Assembly: GCA_013215055.1 (NCBI GenBank)
Contig: JABSRQ010000007.1
Location: 372,001 to 436,000 of the forward strand
DNA: 64,000 nucleotides
Source: Pseudomonadales bacterium
GTDB lineage: Bacteria > Pseudomonadota > Gammaproteobacteria > Pseudomonadales > DT-91
Reading direction: 5' to 3'
Within the stretch, counting starts at the first letter, position 1, and each line of letters begins with the position of its first letter. The position numbers were made by a program, and so were the translations under genes. A model generated the notes under the pieces. The model had not been told where the DNA came from and searched no databases. It saw nothing but the letters and a program-made list of their open reading frames with translations. Below are positions 1-12,507 of this stretch, in pieces.

Positions 1-1245
1 TAATAAAAAAGCGGTTAGCTGTGTGGTAAATGCTTTGGTTGAAGCAACGCCTATTTCTGGCCCGGCTAATGTCATTAATGCAATATCAGATTCTCTAACC
101 AAAGAACTCTGAGCAACATTACAAATTGTCATCGTAGCGACATAACCCAAGGTTTTAGCTAATCGTAAAGCCGCTAATGTATCTGCGGTTTCACCCGATT
201 GTGATACCGTTAATAATAATGAATTAGGCTGAACCACCATCTTGCGGTAGCGGAATTCACTGGCGACTTCTACCGAGCAACGTATATTTGCGTAAGCTTC
301 AATCCAGTATTTTGCTACGGTTGCAGCATGATAGCTGGTACCGCAGGCCACAATCTGAACTGACTGAATACCTATTAAGGCTTCTTTGGCTTTAACCCCA
401 AACGATTCATCTAACAAACATTCATCCGTAATTCGGCCTTCTAAGGTCTTACGAATAACGGCGGGCTGCTCATAGGTTTCTTTGAGCATAAAATGCTTAT
501 ATTCACCTTTATCTGCGGCTGCGGCCGCTTCGGTAATTTGGGTTTGCTCGCGGGTGACTTCTTTGCCATCTGCATAGATGGTGAAACCGTCTAAACGAAT
601 TTCGGCAATATCACCTTCTTCAAGGTAGACAAACCTATCGGTTACCTGACGTAAAGCTAATTGATCAGAGGCGATAAAGTTTTCATCAATACCTACACCA
701 ATCACCAGAGGGCTGCCACTTCTGGCAACGATGATTTTTCCATCATCGCGCTTATCAATAACCGCTAAACCATAGGCGCCTTTTAATTGAGGGATGGTTT
801 TATTCACCGCATCTAATAGATTATCTGCAGTTTTTAGATTTTTATGAATAAGATGTACAATCGTCTCTGTATCGGTTTCAGATAGAAATTCATAACCGTC
901 TTTTTTTAATTCTTCTCTTAGCTGTTCATAGTTTTCAATGATGCCATTATGCACAACAGCTATTTCATTATTAGAACTATGTGGATGGGCATTCTCTTCA
1001 CAGGGCTTGCCATGTGTTGCCCAACGTGTATGAGCAATACCTGTAGTTCCGCTGACATTTTCTTCTTTGGCAGCGTTATCCAGATTGATAACTTTGCCTT
1101 CACGTTTACAGATGTTCAGATTTTTATCGGCATCAATCACGGCTAATCCGGCAGAATCATAACCCCGGTATTCAAGCCGATATAAACCTTCAATTAAAAT
1201 GTTTGTCACGTTACGACTTGCTACAGCACCTACTATTCCACACAT
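1..1245 (-). CDS. glmS: Glutamine--fructose-6-phosphate aminotransferase (isomerizing), 3' end cut by window
   Basis: Makes glucosamine-6-phosphate from fructose-6-phosphate and glutamine, the first step of UDP-GlcNAc synthesis in the cytosol. Read on the minus strand, the protein starts MCGIVGA; Cys2 is the N-terminal nucleophile of the class II glutamine amidotransferase domain (about residues 2-220), with HTRWATHG and the GNGI-type HNGIIENY segment following. The first sugar isomerase (SIS) domain starts near residue 285 and includes SQSGETADT. 415 codons are in the window; the family has about 610, so the second SIS domain lies beyond base 1. The start ATG lies one base after the glmU stop, and GGAAG about 9 bases upstream is a good ribosome site, so the pair is surely co-transcribed. 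Confidence 0.97.
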   Translation of the reverse strand, partial: MCGIVGAVASRNVTNILIEGLYRLEYRGYDSAGLAVIDADKNLNICKREGKVINLDNAAKEENVSGTTGIAHTRWATHGKPCEENAHPHSSNNEIAVVHNGIIENYEQLREELKKDGYEFLSETDTETIVHLIHKNLKTADNLLDAVNKTIPQLKGAYGLAVIDKRDDGKIIVARSGSPLVIGVGIDENFIASDQLALRQVTDRFVYLEEGDIAEIRLDGFTIYADGKEVTREQTQITEAAAAADKGEYKHFMLKETYEQPAVIRKTLEGRITDECLLDESFGVKAKEALIGIQSVQIVACGTSYHAATVAKYWIEAYANIRCSVEVASEFRYRKMVVQPNSLLLTVSQSGETADTLAALRLAKTLGYVATMTICNVAQSSLVRESDIALMTLAGPEIGVASTKAFTTQLTAFLL

Positions 1246-1246
1246 A

Positions 1247-2629
1247 TTATTTCTTCCTAGGTCTGGTCCAGCCAGATATATTTCTTTGCTTGGCTCTTGT
1301 TACTGCCAGTTCGTTTGCCGGTACATCTAATCCAACCGTTGAACCCGCACCTACGGTTGCGGTATGTCCGATTTTAACCGGTGCAACCAGGGAGGTGTTG
1401 GAACCAATAAAGGCATTATCTTCGATGATTGTCTGATGTTTATTGACGCCATCATAGTTACAGGTGATGGTACCAGCGCCAATATTGACATCTTTGCCGA
1501 TCAACGCATCGCCGATATAACTCAGGTGATTAACCTTACTGCCTTGACCAATTTTTGATTTTTTGGTTTCTACAAAATTACCAATTTTAACACCTTCTGC
1601 CAACTCTGTTGCCGGACGTAAACGTGCATAAGGGCCGATAACACAGGCATTCGCAATAATTGCATCTTCGATAATACAGTTAGCCTTGATTTCAACATCA
1701 TTGCCGATAGTCACTTTTTTACCGATTTCACCAATTATACAGTTGGCTGCAATGCTGACGTTATCCCCAAGAATGACTTCACCCTGGAAAATACAGTTCA
1801 CATCAATAGAGACATCTTGGCCTACGGATACAGTGCCACGCACATCAATTCTTGCGGGGTCTATTAATGTTACACCTGCCACCATCAACGCTTCAGCTTG
1901 TCTTGCCTGATAGGCTCGCTCAAGGGCGGATAATTGTTGTTTATCATTCACACCTTGTACTTCAATGTCATCATTGATACATAAGGCATCTACACCAACA
2001 CCATTGGCGACACTCATGGCAATAATATCGGTTAGATAATATTCACCTTGGGCATTTTGGTTAGATAATTGGGGGAGGTAAGCTTTAAGTTCTGCGGTTT
2101 TAATCGCTAGGATACCGGTATTCACTTCTTTAACAGCCAGTTGCTCAGCATTGGCATCTTTCTGCTCAACAATAGCCACAACGTTTTTATTTTCATCTCG
2201 AATGATGCGTCCATAACCTGTTGAATCGACTAACTCTACGGTTAATAGCGCCATGGTGTTTGCAGTGACTTTTTCTAATAACGCCTTTAAGGTTTCTTTT
2301 TTAACGAGAGGCACATCGCCATATAAAATCAGGCTTATTGAATCATTATCTATAAACGGCATAGCCATATCTACCGCATGGCCCGTGCCTAATTGTTCAG
2401 TTTGCATAACCCATGAAGCGACATCTGTATTTTCAAAACGGGATTTAACTTCATCCGCACCGTGGCCAATAACCACATGGGTTCGGCTATTCGCTAAGGC
2501 TTTAGCCGTCTCAAGTACATGGGCGAGTAGTGGTTTGGCTGCCAGAGGTTGTAATACTTTGGGAAGTTTGGATTTCATTCTGCTGCCTTTGCCTGCAGCG
2601 AGAATGATGATATCAATATTATTTTTCAC
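1247..2629 (-). CDS. glmU: Bifunctional N-acetylglucosamine-1-phosphate uridyltransferase / glucosamine-1-phosphate acetyltransferase
   Basis: Catalyses the last two steps to UDP-GlcNAc: acetylation of glucosamine-1-phosphate, then uridylyl transfer. The N-terminal pyrophosphorylase domain shows [11 protein letters not shown] at residues 10-20 followed by KLPKVLQPL, and YGDVPL near residue 103. From about residue 250 the protein becomes a left-handed beta-helix with isoleucine-rich hexapeptide repeats (for example [14 protein letters not shown]), typical of the acetyltransferase half. At 460 residues it has the usual family length. It is directly upstream of glmS with a one-base gap. A terminator hairpin sits between it and atpC, so glmU-glmS probably has its own promoter in the short A/T-rich leader. 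Confidence 0.97.
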   Translation of the reverse strand: MKNNIDIIILAAGKGSRMKSKLPKVLQPLAAKPLLAHVLETAKALANSRTHVVIGHGADEVKSRFENTDVASWVMQTEQLGTGHAVDMAMPFIDNDSISLILYGDVPLVKKETLKALLEKVTANTMALLTVELVDSTGYGRIIRDENKNVVAIVEQKDANAEQLAVKEVNTGILAIKTAELKAYLPQLSNQNAQGEYYLTDIIAMSVANGVGVDALCINDDIEVQGVNDKQQLSALERAYQARQAEALMVAGVTLIDPARIDVRGTVSVGQDVSIDVNCIFQGEVILGDNVSIAANCIIGEIGKKVTIGNDVEIKANCIIEDAIIANACVIGPYARLRPATELAEGVKIGNFVETKKSKIGQGSKVNHLSYIGDALIGKDVNIGAGTITCNYDGVNKHQTIIEDNAFIGSNTSLVAPVKIGHTATVGAGSTVGLDVPANELAVTRAKQRNISGWTRPRKK

Positions 2630-2698
2630 AATGCCATCTGTTCTTTTTAATAAGTGTCCATTCTACGTTTTTTTAGCTTTTTTTTCTAAACTTTTACG

Positions 2699-2738
2699 CC
2701 AAAAAAAAGGGTAGCTTTCGCTACCCTTGGTATTTTTT
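2699..2738 (-). terminator. Rho-independent terminator of the atp operon
   Basis: A 9-bp perfect stem (AAGGGTAGC, 2707-2715, with GCTACCCTT, 2720-2728) closes on a four-base loop TTTC. On the minus strand the stem is followed by a run of T (the A-run at 2701-2708), as expected for an intrinsic terminator after atpC. A T-run also follows on the plus side, so it could act both ways, but no rightward gene ends here. Confidence 0.85.
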
Positions 2739-2752
2739 TGGCTGAATAATTA

Positions 2753-3169
2753 CTATCTACTACGTAATTTATTCACGGCACGAATCTGTGCCGTTAATTC
2801 AGCTAACTCAGCAGCAGCACGAGAATAATCAAACTCGCCTGATTGATTTGTTATTGCATGTTCTGCATTCTCTTTGGCCTGTTTTATCGCAGCTTCATCA
2901 ATATCATCAGCGCGTAAAGCAGTATCAGCAAGAATCGTAATCTTGTTAGGTTGTACTTCAAGGAATCCACCGGATACGTAGAAAACCTCTTCTTCACCAC
3001 CTTGTTTGATTACACGTACAGGACCAGGAATCAAATTTGTTAGTAGAGGTACATGCCCATATTGGACACCCAAATCACCTAACGCACCTGTTGCAATAAC
3101 CATTTCAACCAATCCACCAAAGATTGATTTTTCTGCGCTAACAATGTCGCAGTGTACGGTCATAACCAT
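2753..3169 (-). CDS. atpC: F1Fo ATP synthase subunit epsilon
   Basis: Central-stalk subunit of F1 that couples rotation to catalysis and inhibits ATP hydrolysis. The 138-residue protein begins with the beta-sandwich typical of the family ([15 protein letters not shown], then [14 protein letters not shown]) and ends in a charged two-helix segment ([13 protein letters not shown] through [12 protein letters not shown]). Length matches the family. The reading frame starts MVMTVHCD, so the second Met (residue 3) is an equally likely start. It is the last gene of the atp operon, followed by a strong terminator and preceded by atpD with a 26-base gap. Confidence 0.96.
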   Translation of the reverse strand: MVMTVHCDIVSAEKSIFGGLVEMVIATGALGDLGVQYGHVPLLTNLIPGPVRVIKQGGEEEVFYVSGGFLEVQPNKITILADTALRADDIDEAAIKQAKENAEHAITNQSGEFDYSRAAAELAELTAQIRAVNKLRSR

Positions 3170-3195
3170 AGTCTTAACCTTTTAACTAAGAGCCC

Positions 3196-4605
<1,410 letters not shown>

Positions 4606-4673
4606 TCAAAATTTAAACTTGTTTTGTATGTGAAGCCTAGGCTTCAAATACGCTAATTACTTTTACAACTGCT

Positions 4674-5534
4674 TTAAACCGCTGCTGCACCACTGACGAT
4701 CTCGGAAATTTCCTGAGTGATCGCCGCTTGTCGTGCGCGGTTATAAATCGTTTGCAATTCATCGATGATGTCACCGGCATTGTCGGTCGCACTTTTCATC
4801 GCCATCATCCTAGCTGCTTGCTCACAGGCACCGTTTTCTACAACAGCTTGATATACCTGAGATTCGATATAACGCAGTAACAGGCCATCCAGTAAATCTT
4901 TCGCTTCGGGTTCATATAAATAATCCCAGCTATGCGCTTTTTTACTTTCTTCATCGGCCTGTAATGGTAACAATTGCTGAATTCGAGGGGTTTGAGTCAT
5001 TGTATTCACATACTCATTACCCACTAAAAACAGTTTATCAATTTGCCCATCTGTAAAAGCTTCAAGACTAACTTTTACTGCACCAATCAGGTCTGTAACC
5101 GCAGGCGCTTCGCCTAGGTCTTTTGCCGCAGCACTGATATTTGCTGCATAACCACCAAAAAAGGAGGCGGCTTTTGAACCGATAGTACAAATTTCTACAG
5201 CAACACCATCATTTTCATATTCCTGCATAGCGGCGATTACTTTTCTGAACAAGTTCGAGTTCAGACCACCACATAGGCCACGATCAGATGACACTACAAT
5301 AAAGCCAACACGTTTTACTTCACGCTCTTGCATATATGCGTGATTGTATTCCGGTGTTGCGTTTGCTACATGTCCGATTACCGAGCGGATACTGCTTGCG
5401 TAGGGTTTACCCACCTGCATGCGTTCCTGAGCTTTACGCATCTTACTCGCTGCAACCATTTCCATGGCTGAAGTGATTTTTTGCGTGCTCTTGATGCTCG
5501 TAATCTGCGTACGTATTTCTTTGCCACCAGCCAT
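4674..5534 (-). CDS. atpG: F1Fo ATP synthase subunit gamma
   Basis: Central rotor shaft of F1. The N-terminal helix [20 protein letters not shown] and the segment [16 protein letters not shown] are family hallmarks, as is the C-terminal helix with [16 protein letters not shown] and [15 protein letters not shown]. The central Rossmann-like part includes [14 protein letters not shown]. 286 residues, the usual length. The gap to atpA is 80 bases and to atpD 80 bases, both without an obvious terminator. Confidence 0.97.
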   Translation of the reverse strand: MAGGKEIRTQITSIKSTQKITSAMEMVAASKMRKAQERMQVGKPYASSIRSVIGHVANATPEYNHAYMQEREVKRVGFIVVSSDRGLCGGLNSNLFRKVIAAMQEYENDGVAVEICTIGSKAASFFGGYAANISAAAKDLGEAPAVTDLIGAVKVSLEAFTDGQIDKLFLVGNEYVNTMTQTPRIQQLLPLQADEESKKAHSWDYLYEPEAKDLLDGLLLRYIESQVYQAVVENGACEQAARMMAMKSATDNAGDIIDELQTIYNRARQAAITQEISEIVSGAAAV

Positions 5535-5614
5535 CTTTAAACCCCTTCGCTTCTAACAAATTAAAACACGTCAGAAGCAACAAAGCAGAGACTCAATGAG
5601 CCTCTGCTAATAAA

Positions 5615-7162
5615 TTACCAGGTTTGTGTTGCTTTGAACTTCTCAACCGCTGACTTGAAAGTGCCTTCGATTTCGCCGTTCCAGCTACCTGTCGCATTGA
5701 TATCTTTCATCAGTTCGCCGTGTTCGGCATCCATGTAAGATAATAATGCCGATTCGAAGTCCAAGACTTTTGCCACTTCGATATCGCTTAAGTAACCTTC
5801 GTTCGCAACATACAGTACCACACCCATTTGCGCCGTGCTTAATGGAGCATATTGCTTTTGCTTCATTAATTCAGTTACACGTTCACCGTGGTTTAACTGC
5901 GCTTTGGTTGCATCATCAAGATCAGATGCAAACTGTGAAAACGCCGCCAGTTCACGATATTGCGCCAGAGCGGTACGAATACCACCAGCTAATTTCTTAA
6001 CGATTTTGGTCTGTGCTGAACCACCAACGCGTGATACCGATACACCGGCGTTCATTGCTGGACGTACGCCTGCATTAAACATGTCAGTTTCTAGGAAGAT
6101 CTGACCATCGGTAATAGAGATAACGTTAGTTGGTACAAACGCTGAAACATCACCTGCCTGAGTTTCGATAATAGGTAGAGCGGTTAAAGAACCGGTTTTA
6201 CCTTTTACTTCACCGTTGGTAAATTTCTCAACATAGGCTGCAGATACACGAGAAGAACGTTCCAATAAACGAGAATGTAAATAGAATACATCCCCTGGAT
6301 ATGCTTCCCTACCTGGAGGTCTACGTAATAACAAAGAGATTTGACGGTAAGCCCAAGCTTGTTTAGTTAAATCATCAAAGATGATCAACGCATCTTCGCC
6401 ACGGTCACGGTAATATTCACCCATGGTAGAACCGGCAAAAGGAGCCAAGAACTGCATAGATGCTGGATCAGCTGCGGTAGCCGCAACAATGGTGGTATAT
6501 TCCATTGCGCCGTGTTCTTCCAGTTTACGCACGACGGCGGCTACTGAAGATGCTTTCTGACCGATAGCAACATAAACACATTTAATGCCTGAGCCTTTTT
6601 GGTTTATGATCGCATCGATAGCGATAGCGGTTTTACCTACTTGACGGTCACCAATGATTAATTCACGTTGACCACGACCTACAGGTACCATTGCGTCAAC
6701 ACACTTCAGACCCATTTGTACAGGTTGATCTACCGATTGACGCCAAATTACACCCGGTGCAATCTTCTCGATCGCGTCGGTTAATTTGCAATCAACAGGG
6801 CCTTTACCGTCGATAGGTACACCCAGGGCGTTAACCACACGGCCTTGTAATTCAGGACCGATTGGCACTTCAAGGATACGACCTGTAGAACGACATTTTT
6901 GCCCTTCTTGCAGGCCTAAGTAATCACCTAATACGATTGCGCCTACAGAGTCACGCTCTAAGTTAAGCGCCATGCCGTAAACACCGCCGTCGAATTCAAC
7001 CATTTCACCGTACATTATGTCGGCTAAACCGTGAATACGCACGATACCATCGGTTACTGAAACGATGGTACCTTCATTTTTTGCATCAGACGACACATCA
7101 AGAGACTCGATGCGTTGTTTGATGATGTCACTAATTTCTGATGGATTCAGTTGCTGCATCAT
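5615..7162 (-). CDS. atpA: F1Fo ATP synthase subunit alpha
   Basis: Non-catalytic nucleotide-binding subunit of F1. Walker A GDRQVGKT is at residues 171-178; the arginine-finger region LFETD-type [16 protein letters not shown] follows in the C-terminal half. 515 residues, near the 513 of E. coli. The frame begins with two methionines ([18 protein letters not shown]); comparison with the E. coli start MQLNSTEIS favours the second Met, and GAGGGATAAATG-like purine-rich sequence precedes either. The gap to atpH is 14 bases. Confidence 0.98.
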   Translation of the reverse strand: MMQQLNPSEISDIIKQRIESLDVSSDAKNEGTIVSVTDGIVRIHGLADIMYGEMVEFDGGVYGMALNLERDSVGAIVLGDYLGLQEGQKCRSTGRILEVPIGPELQGRVVNALGVPIDGKGPVDCKLTDAIEKIAPGVIWRQSVDQPVQMGLKCVDAMVPVGRGQRELIIGDRQVGKTAIAIDAIINQKGSGIKCVYVAIGQKASSVAAVVRKLEEHGAMEYTTIVAATAADPASMQFLAPFAGSTMGEYYRDRGEDALIIFDDLTKQAWAYRQISLLLRRPPGREAYPGDVFYLHSRLLERSSRVSAAYVEKFTNGEVKGKTGSLTALPIIETQAGDVSAFVPTNVISITDGQIFLETDMFNAGVRPAMNAGVSVSRVGGSAQTKIVKKLAGGIRTALAQYRELAAFSQFASDLDDATKAQLNHGERVTELMKQKQYAPLSTAQMGVVLYVANEGYLSDIEVAKVLDFESALLSYMDAEHGELMKDINATGSWNGEIEGTFKSAVEKFKATQTW

Positions 7163-7176
7163 TTATCCCTCAAACC

Positions 7177-7713
7177 CTAGGAAGTCATCGCTTCGTTAAG
7201 CTTGGCTAAACGCGCCTTAACCGAGCTATCGATGACCAAGTCACCAGCACGAATTACTGCACCGCCTATTAGAGTTTCATCAACCTGAGTGTGAATATTT
7301 ACTTTCAAGTTGAGCTTATTTGTTAGAGCTTTTGCCAGTTTGTCGCTTAGCTCACTGTCAATTTCAAACGCAGATGTAATTTCTACATCACACATTTCTA
7401 GCTGTTTGGCTTTCAATACTTCGTATTGTTGCGCGATCGCAGCTAATAAAGGTATACGTTTGTTGTCGGCCAGAACTACAACGAAGTTTTTAGCTGCTTC
7501 GTTTAATTCATCACCGCATACAGTGGCTAATGTTGCTACAAGTTGTTCAGATGTTAACGCCGGTGAGGCCAAAACCTCGGCCACAGCAGAATCCTGGGAA
7601 ACTGCTGCCAGTGTGCCTAACATCTTAGACCAGGCTTCAAGATCTTGATTCGCTAAAGCAAAACCAAATACCGCTTTGGCATAGGGTCTTGCTAAGGTAG
7701 TCAATTCAGCCAT
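7177..7713 (-). CDS. atpH: F1Fo ATP synthase subunit delta (OSCP)
   Basis: Peripheral-stalk subunit that ties the b subunits to the top of F1. The 178-residue sequence has the helical N-terminal domain (TTLARPYAKAVFGFA) and the conserved C-terminal segment with DETLIGGAVIRAGDLVIDSSVKARL, in which GG...R.GD..ID.S.. is the family signature (split here for brevity). It lies nine bases after atpF and 14 bases before atpA. Confidence 0.97.
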   Translation of the reverse strand: MAELTTLARPYAKAVFGFALANQDLEAWSKMLGTLAAVSQDSAVAEVLASPALTSEQLVATLATVCGDELNEAAKNFVVVLADNKRIPLLAAIAQQYEVLKAKQLEMCDVEITSAFEIDSELSDKLAKALTNKLNLKVNIHTQVDETLIGGAVIRAGDLVIDSSVKARLAKLNEAMTS

Positions 7714-7722
7714 GATAACCTC

Positions 7723-8193
7723 TTATAGCTCGGAAGCTAGGTTATCTAACATGACTTTATGCGCAGCTGCATCAACTGAAGATTCTAAAATCTTTTCAGC
7801 TCCTGCAATTGCTAATGTAGCGACTTGACTACGCAGTTGTTCTTTAGCACGGTTGACTTCTTGCTCAACGTTGGCCTCTGCAGCGGTTAAAATACCCGCA
7901 GCTTTATCCTGTGCTTTAACTTCTGCTTCTTCAATGATCTTGTTAGCACGCTTATTTGCTTGCTCGATAATGCCCGCTGCGTCATGTTTGGCTTCAGCCA
8001 TTTGAGACATTGCTTTTTGTTGCGCAAGTTCCAAATCACGTGAAGCACGGTCTGCCGCTTCAAGGCCATCTGCAATCAGTTTTTGACGTTCAGCCATTGC
8101 GTTAGTAATCGCAGGCCAAACAAACTTCATGCAAAATGCTACAAAGAACAAGAATGATATGGACTGGCCAATCAATGTAAGATTTATGTTCAT
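7723..8193 (-). CDS. atpF: F1Fo ATP synthase subunit b
   Basis: Membrane-anchored peripheral stalk. The 156-residue protein has one N-terminal transmembrane segment ([20 protein letters not shown]) and then a long charged, alanine-rich helix (about residues 30-145) predicted to form the right-handed coiled coil of the stator dimer. Length equals the E. coli protein. Between atpE and atpH. Confidence 0.97.
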   Translation of the reverse strand: MNINLTLIGQSISFLFFVAFCMKFVWPAITNAMAERQKLIADGLEAADRASRDLELAQQKAMSQMAEAKHDAAGIIEQANKRANKIIEEAEVKAQDKAAGILTAAEANVEQEVNRAKEQLRSQVATLAIAGAEKILESSVDAAAHKVMLDNLASEL

Positions 8194-8240
8194 TCCAGCA
8201 CCTCTGCTTTAATTAAATAAAGTATTAAGCAAAAGCCTGA

Positions 8241-8504
<264 letters not shown>

Positions 8505-8538
8505 TTAAAGTTTGTAAATCGTTTTGTTCTAAATGCTT

Positions 8539-9438
<900 letters not shown>

Positions 9439-9450
9439 CTAAATCAAATT

Positions 9451-9900
9451 TTAAATTCTGTTTGTGTTTCGGCCAACAATGAAAGCGGCCAAAACTTGAT
9501 GTACAACAAATAACAGACCGTAAGTCGCAAAAATCCAGGCCGCACCTACCGGTTGTAACATCTTAAAACTGTATGCAAATAAACCCGCGGTGAGCATAAA
9601 CTTCATACTAGCAGCGCGGTAAAAAGATTGGTTTATAATCATGAAATTCACTTTTGTGATATTTCTAAACACAATCCAGGCAAAAACGCCATTTGGGATC
9701 AAGAAGATTAAGGCACCTACTATCACTGATTTAAAGCCTGCTTCAGCCAGTAGATAGACAGCCGCTATGACCAGTAAAGCAAATAACAGATCGGCGGATA
9801 AAAGCCTGTTTACATCTGTTTTAATTTGTTTTGCTTCGGCCTCACTACCTTTGCGGTTTTTAACATTTTCCGCATCTGTTTTACTATCGGTAGAAGACAT
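9451..9900 (-). CDS. atpI: F1Fo ATP synthase assembly protein I
   Basis: First gene of the atp operon; AtpI proteins help c-ring assembly and are not part of the final enzyme. The 149-residue protein has a charged N-terminal 30 residues (many Lys, Asp, Glu) and four hydrophobic segments (LLFALLVIAAVYLLAEAGF; VIVGALIFLIPNGVFAWIVF; KFMLTAGLFAYSF; WIFATYGLLFVVHQVLAAF). A good sigma70-like promoter lies 30-60 bases upstream of the start. Confidence 0.93.
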   Translation of the reverse strand: MSSTDSKTDAENVKNRKGSEAEAKQIKTDVNRLLSADLLFALLVIAAVYLLAEAGFKSVIVGALIFLIPNGVFAWIVFRNITKVNFMIINQSFYRAASMKFMLTAGLFAYSFKMLQPVGAAWIFATYGLLFVVHQVLAAFIVGRNTNRI

Positions 9901-9931
9901 TTCTCAATAGAGCCATTTTTAAAGCGAGCGA

Positions 9932-9960
9932 AGTATAAATAAAAACATGCACTGCTTCAA
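9932..9960 (-). promoter_or_regulatory. Sigma70-type promoter of the atp operon
   Basis: On the minus strand TTGAAG (9955-9960) and TATACT (9932-9937) are separated by exactly 17 bases, a near-consensus housekeeping promoter about 30 bases upstream of the atpI start. Identified by eye only. Confidence 0.6.
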
Positions 9961-10025
9961 GCCTGATTATCTATAAACAAGGCTTTAAATCTGTTTATTA
10001 TTTGAACAAATTATTTAATCACCGC

Positions 10026-10964
10026 TTAGCGGCGTAAATGAGCCAGTACGCCGTCTAATTCATCCAGATTATTGTATTTAATCACCAACTTCCCCTTACC
10101 CTTGGCACCATGTTGCACCAGCACACCGGCACCGAGTTTTTGTGATAACTCTTCTTCCAGATTTTTAATGTCGGCCGAAGGTTCGGTTTTCTCAACCGGC
10201 GTCGTGGAAGCTTCTTCTTGAAGTTTACGCACCAGGGATTCTGTTTGACGTACAGAGAGACCTTTGGATACCACCATCTGCGCGGCTTTTGATTGCATAT
10301 CTTCGCTCAGACCTAAAATGGCTCTGGCATGGCCCATTTCCAGGTCGCCATGTTCCAATAAACGTCTGACATCGTCTTTTAAGCTCATCAAACGTAAAAG
10401 ATTGGTCACCGTAGAACGGGATTTACCCACAGCATCCGCCACTTCTTGCTGGGTTAATTCAAATTCTTGCTGCAGTTTATTCAACGCCATCGCTTCTTCG
10501 ATGGGGTTTAAATCTTCCCGCTGAATATTTTCTATAAGCGCCATGGCGATGGCCGCATCATCATCAACATCTTTAACAATAACGGGCACATTGTGTAATT
10601 CAACCATTTGCGCCGCACGCCAGCGACGTTCACCGGCAATAATTTCATATTTTGCAGTGCCGCCACTACGCGATGGGCGCACAATAATTGGCTGCATAAT
10701 GCCCTGGGCTCTAATCGATGCGGCTAAATCTTCCAGCGCCTCGGTGGACATATCTCTGCGTGGCTGATATTTACCCCGCTGCAACCATTCGATAGGCAGA
10801 TTACGTAATTCCGTAGGCTGATCAACTGCGGCTACCGCAGATTGTGCCGTTGCGGCTTCAATATCCGCAGGCTGAATTTTCTTGCTGGGTTTTGTAGCAA
10901 CCGAGGCGTTAGCACTTAATAATGCATCCAATCCTCTTCCCAAACCGCGTTTTTTAGCTGCCAT
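10026..10964 (-). CDS. parB: Chromosome partitioning protein ParB
   Basis: Binds parS near the origin and spreads as a CTP-dependent clamp to organise segregation. The 312-residue protein has the ParB N-terminal domain with the arginine-rich patch GERRWRAAQ and the segment ENIQREDLNPIEEA, then a helix-turn-helix (LTQQEVADAVGKSRSTVTN), and a C-terminal dimerisation region. Starts MAAKKRGLGRGLDALL, the typical family start. It is 64 bases downstream of parA. Two parS-like sites lie inside recF in this same window. Confidence 0.97.
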   Translation of the reverse strand: MAAKKRGLGRGLDALLSANASVATKPSKKIQPADIEAATAQSAVAAVDQPTELRNLPIEWLQRGKYQPRRDMSTEALEDLAASIRAQGIMQPIIVRPSRSGGTAKYEIIAGERRWRAAQMVELHNVPVIVKDVDDDAAIAMALIENIQREDLNPIEEAMALNKLQQEFELTQQEVADAVGKSRSTVTNLLRLMSLKDDVRRLLEHGDLEMGHARAILGLSEDMQSKAAQMVVSKGLSVRQTESLVRKLQEEASTTPVEKTEPSADIKNLEEELSQKLGAGVLVQHGAKGKGKLVIKYNNLDELDGVLAHLRR

Positions 10965-11028
10965 GCGTTTTCTCTGCCTGCGTATATTTTGATGTACTTG
11001 AAATGACGTATTTTAAAGGGCTTAAACC

Positions 11029-11811
11029 TTAAGCTTCAACATATTCTTGCTGATCTTTACGAATTAACTCACCCGCAAACGCTAAATAAGCCATCGCTCC
11101 ACGACTGGCTTTATCGTACATCAGCGCCGGTAAACCAAAACTGGGCGCTTCTGCCAAACGTACATTTCTTGGAATGCAGGTTCTAAACACCTTATCACCA
11201 AAATACTCATGTAATTGTGCAGAAACATCTTTGGTTAAGCTGTTCCTAGGGTCATACATGGTTCTGAGGATGCCACTGATTTCCAGATCTGGATTAGCGA
11301 CTTCTTTGATGCGATTAATCGTGGTCATCAAATCCGATAAACCTTCCAACGCATAATATTCACATTGCATAGGAATAATCACGCCATCGGCAGCGGATAA
11401 ACCATTGATGGTCAGCATGCTTAACGAAGGTGGACAATCCAGGATAATATAATCGTAGCGATCTCTAACCGTATAAAGCGCATCACGCAGGCGATGTTCT
11501 TTGTTTTCAAGGCCTAACAAACCTATTTCAGCCGCGGTTAAATCGGAATTCGTGGCTAATAAATCATAACCAGCTTTGGTTTCGTAGATAATCGCATCTT
11601 CGATCTTGGTATCACCCATCAAAACATCGTAGGCGGCTTCTTCCAATTCGTGTTTGTTTACACCCGAGCCCATGGTGGTATTGCCCTGTGGATCCAGGTC
11701 TACCAATAGGACATTTTTTTTAGTTGCAGCCAAAGAAGCTGCCAGATTGATACTGGTGGTTGTTTTACCCACGCCACCTTTCTGATTCGCTATCGCTAAG
11801 ATTGAGCCCAC
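11029..11811 (-). CDS. parA: Chromosome partitioning ATPase ParA (Soj)
   Basis: Walker-type ATPase that drives origin segregation with ParB. The deviant Walker A KGGVGKTTT is at residues 10-18 with the signature lysine, followed by VDLDPQGN and LDCPPSL (Walker B). 260 residues, usual length. The start is GTG at 11811. It follows rsmG by 36 bases in the order mnmG-rsmG-parA-parB common in gammaproteobacteria. Confidence 0.97.
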   Translation of the reverse strand: MGSILAIANQKGGVGKTTTSINLAASLAATKKNVLLVDLDPQGNTTMGSGVNKHELEEAAYDVLMGDTKIEDAIIYETKAGYDLLATNSDLTAAEIGLLGLENKEHRLRDALYTVRDRYDYIILDCPPSLSMLTINGLSAADGVIIPMQCEYYALEGLSDLMTTINRIKEVANPDLEISGILRTMYDPRNSLTKDVSAQLHEYFGDKVFRTCIPRNVRLAEAPSFGLPALMYDKASRGAMAYLAFAGELIRKDQQEYVEA

Positions 11812-11847
11812 AGCTTCCTCTCGATGTAATTTAATAGAATTGTTTAT

Positions 11848-12507
11848 TTATTCTTGAGAAATAATAACAAGATGACGTTCTGCGGTATTACCCACCCAGC
11901 TAATCGGCTCAACTTTATAAGGTTTTGAAATGACCTGCAACTCATCTTCTGGATATAGCCCTTTCATCGCAAAGAAGTTGCCACCTTGGCGGCATAAATG
12001 CGTCGAACCGATGATCATATCTTCCAACGTGGCAAATGCGCGGCTTAAAACCCCATCAAAAAGTTCTTCCGGTTGATATTCATTTACCCGGCTATTGACG
12101 ATGCCGATGTTTTCCAAACTCAGTTCTTGTTTAGCCTGTTGCTGAAATCGCGATTTTTTACCGTTGCTATCCAATAATGTGAAATGCTTTTCAGGATATA
12201 AGATTGCCAATGGAATACCCGGTAAACCCGGGCCTGTTCCAACATCGATAAAACGCTCACCTTCAAGCATTTTTGCAATGCTTAAACTGTCGTTAAGATG
12301 GCGTTCTAACATCTCATCGATATTTCTTACCGCGGTTAAATTAAAAGCCTTATTCCATTTAGCTAATAGATTGATATAACGATTAAATAAATCTATCTGC
12401 TTTTCTGACAATTCCAATTCAAATAACTTGCCACTGGCTCTAACTTTTTCGCTTAAGTCTTTAATCAATTTAACCTCAGGCACTTTTAGAACGCTCCAGC
12501 AAATCAT
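11848..12507 (-). CDS. rsmG: 16S rRNA (guanine527-N7)-methyltransferase
   Basis: SAM-dependent methylation of G527 in 16S rRNA. The AdoMet site [15 protein letters not shown] is clear, as is [12 protein letters not shown] upstream and [10 protein letters not shown] downstream. The longest frame starts at 12507 and overlaps mnmG by 32 bases; a GTG at 12483 ([10 protein letters not shown]) or a TTG at 12468 would give less overlap and an N-terminus closer to the family's usual 205-215 residues, so the true start is probably one of these. Confidence 0.94.
   Translation of the reverse strand: MICWSVLKVPEVKLIKDLSEKVRASGKLFELELSEKQIDLFNRYINLLAKWNKAFNLTAVRNIDEMLERHLNDSLSIAKMLEGERFIDVGTGPGLPGIPLAILYPEKHFTLLDSNGKKSRFQQQAKQELSLENIGIVNSRVNEYQPEELFDGVLSRAFATLEDMIIGSTHLCRQGGNFFAMKGLYPEDELQVISKPYKVEPISWVGNTAERHLVIISQE

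Noticed and set aside
1364-2714. Plus-strand open frames opposite glmU and the atp genes
   Set aside because: They are antisense shadows of well-identified genes with no family resemblance.
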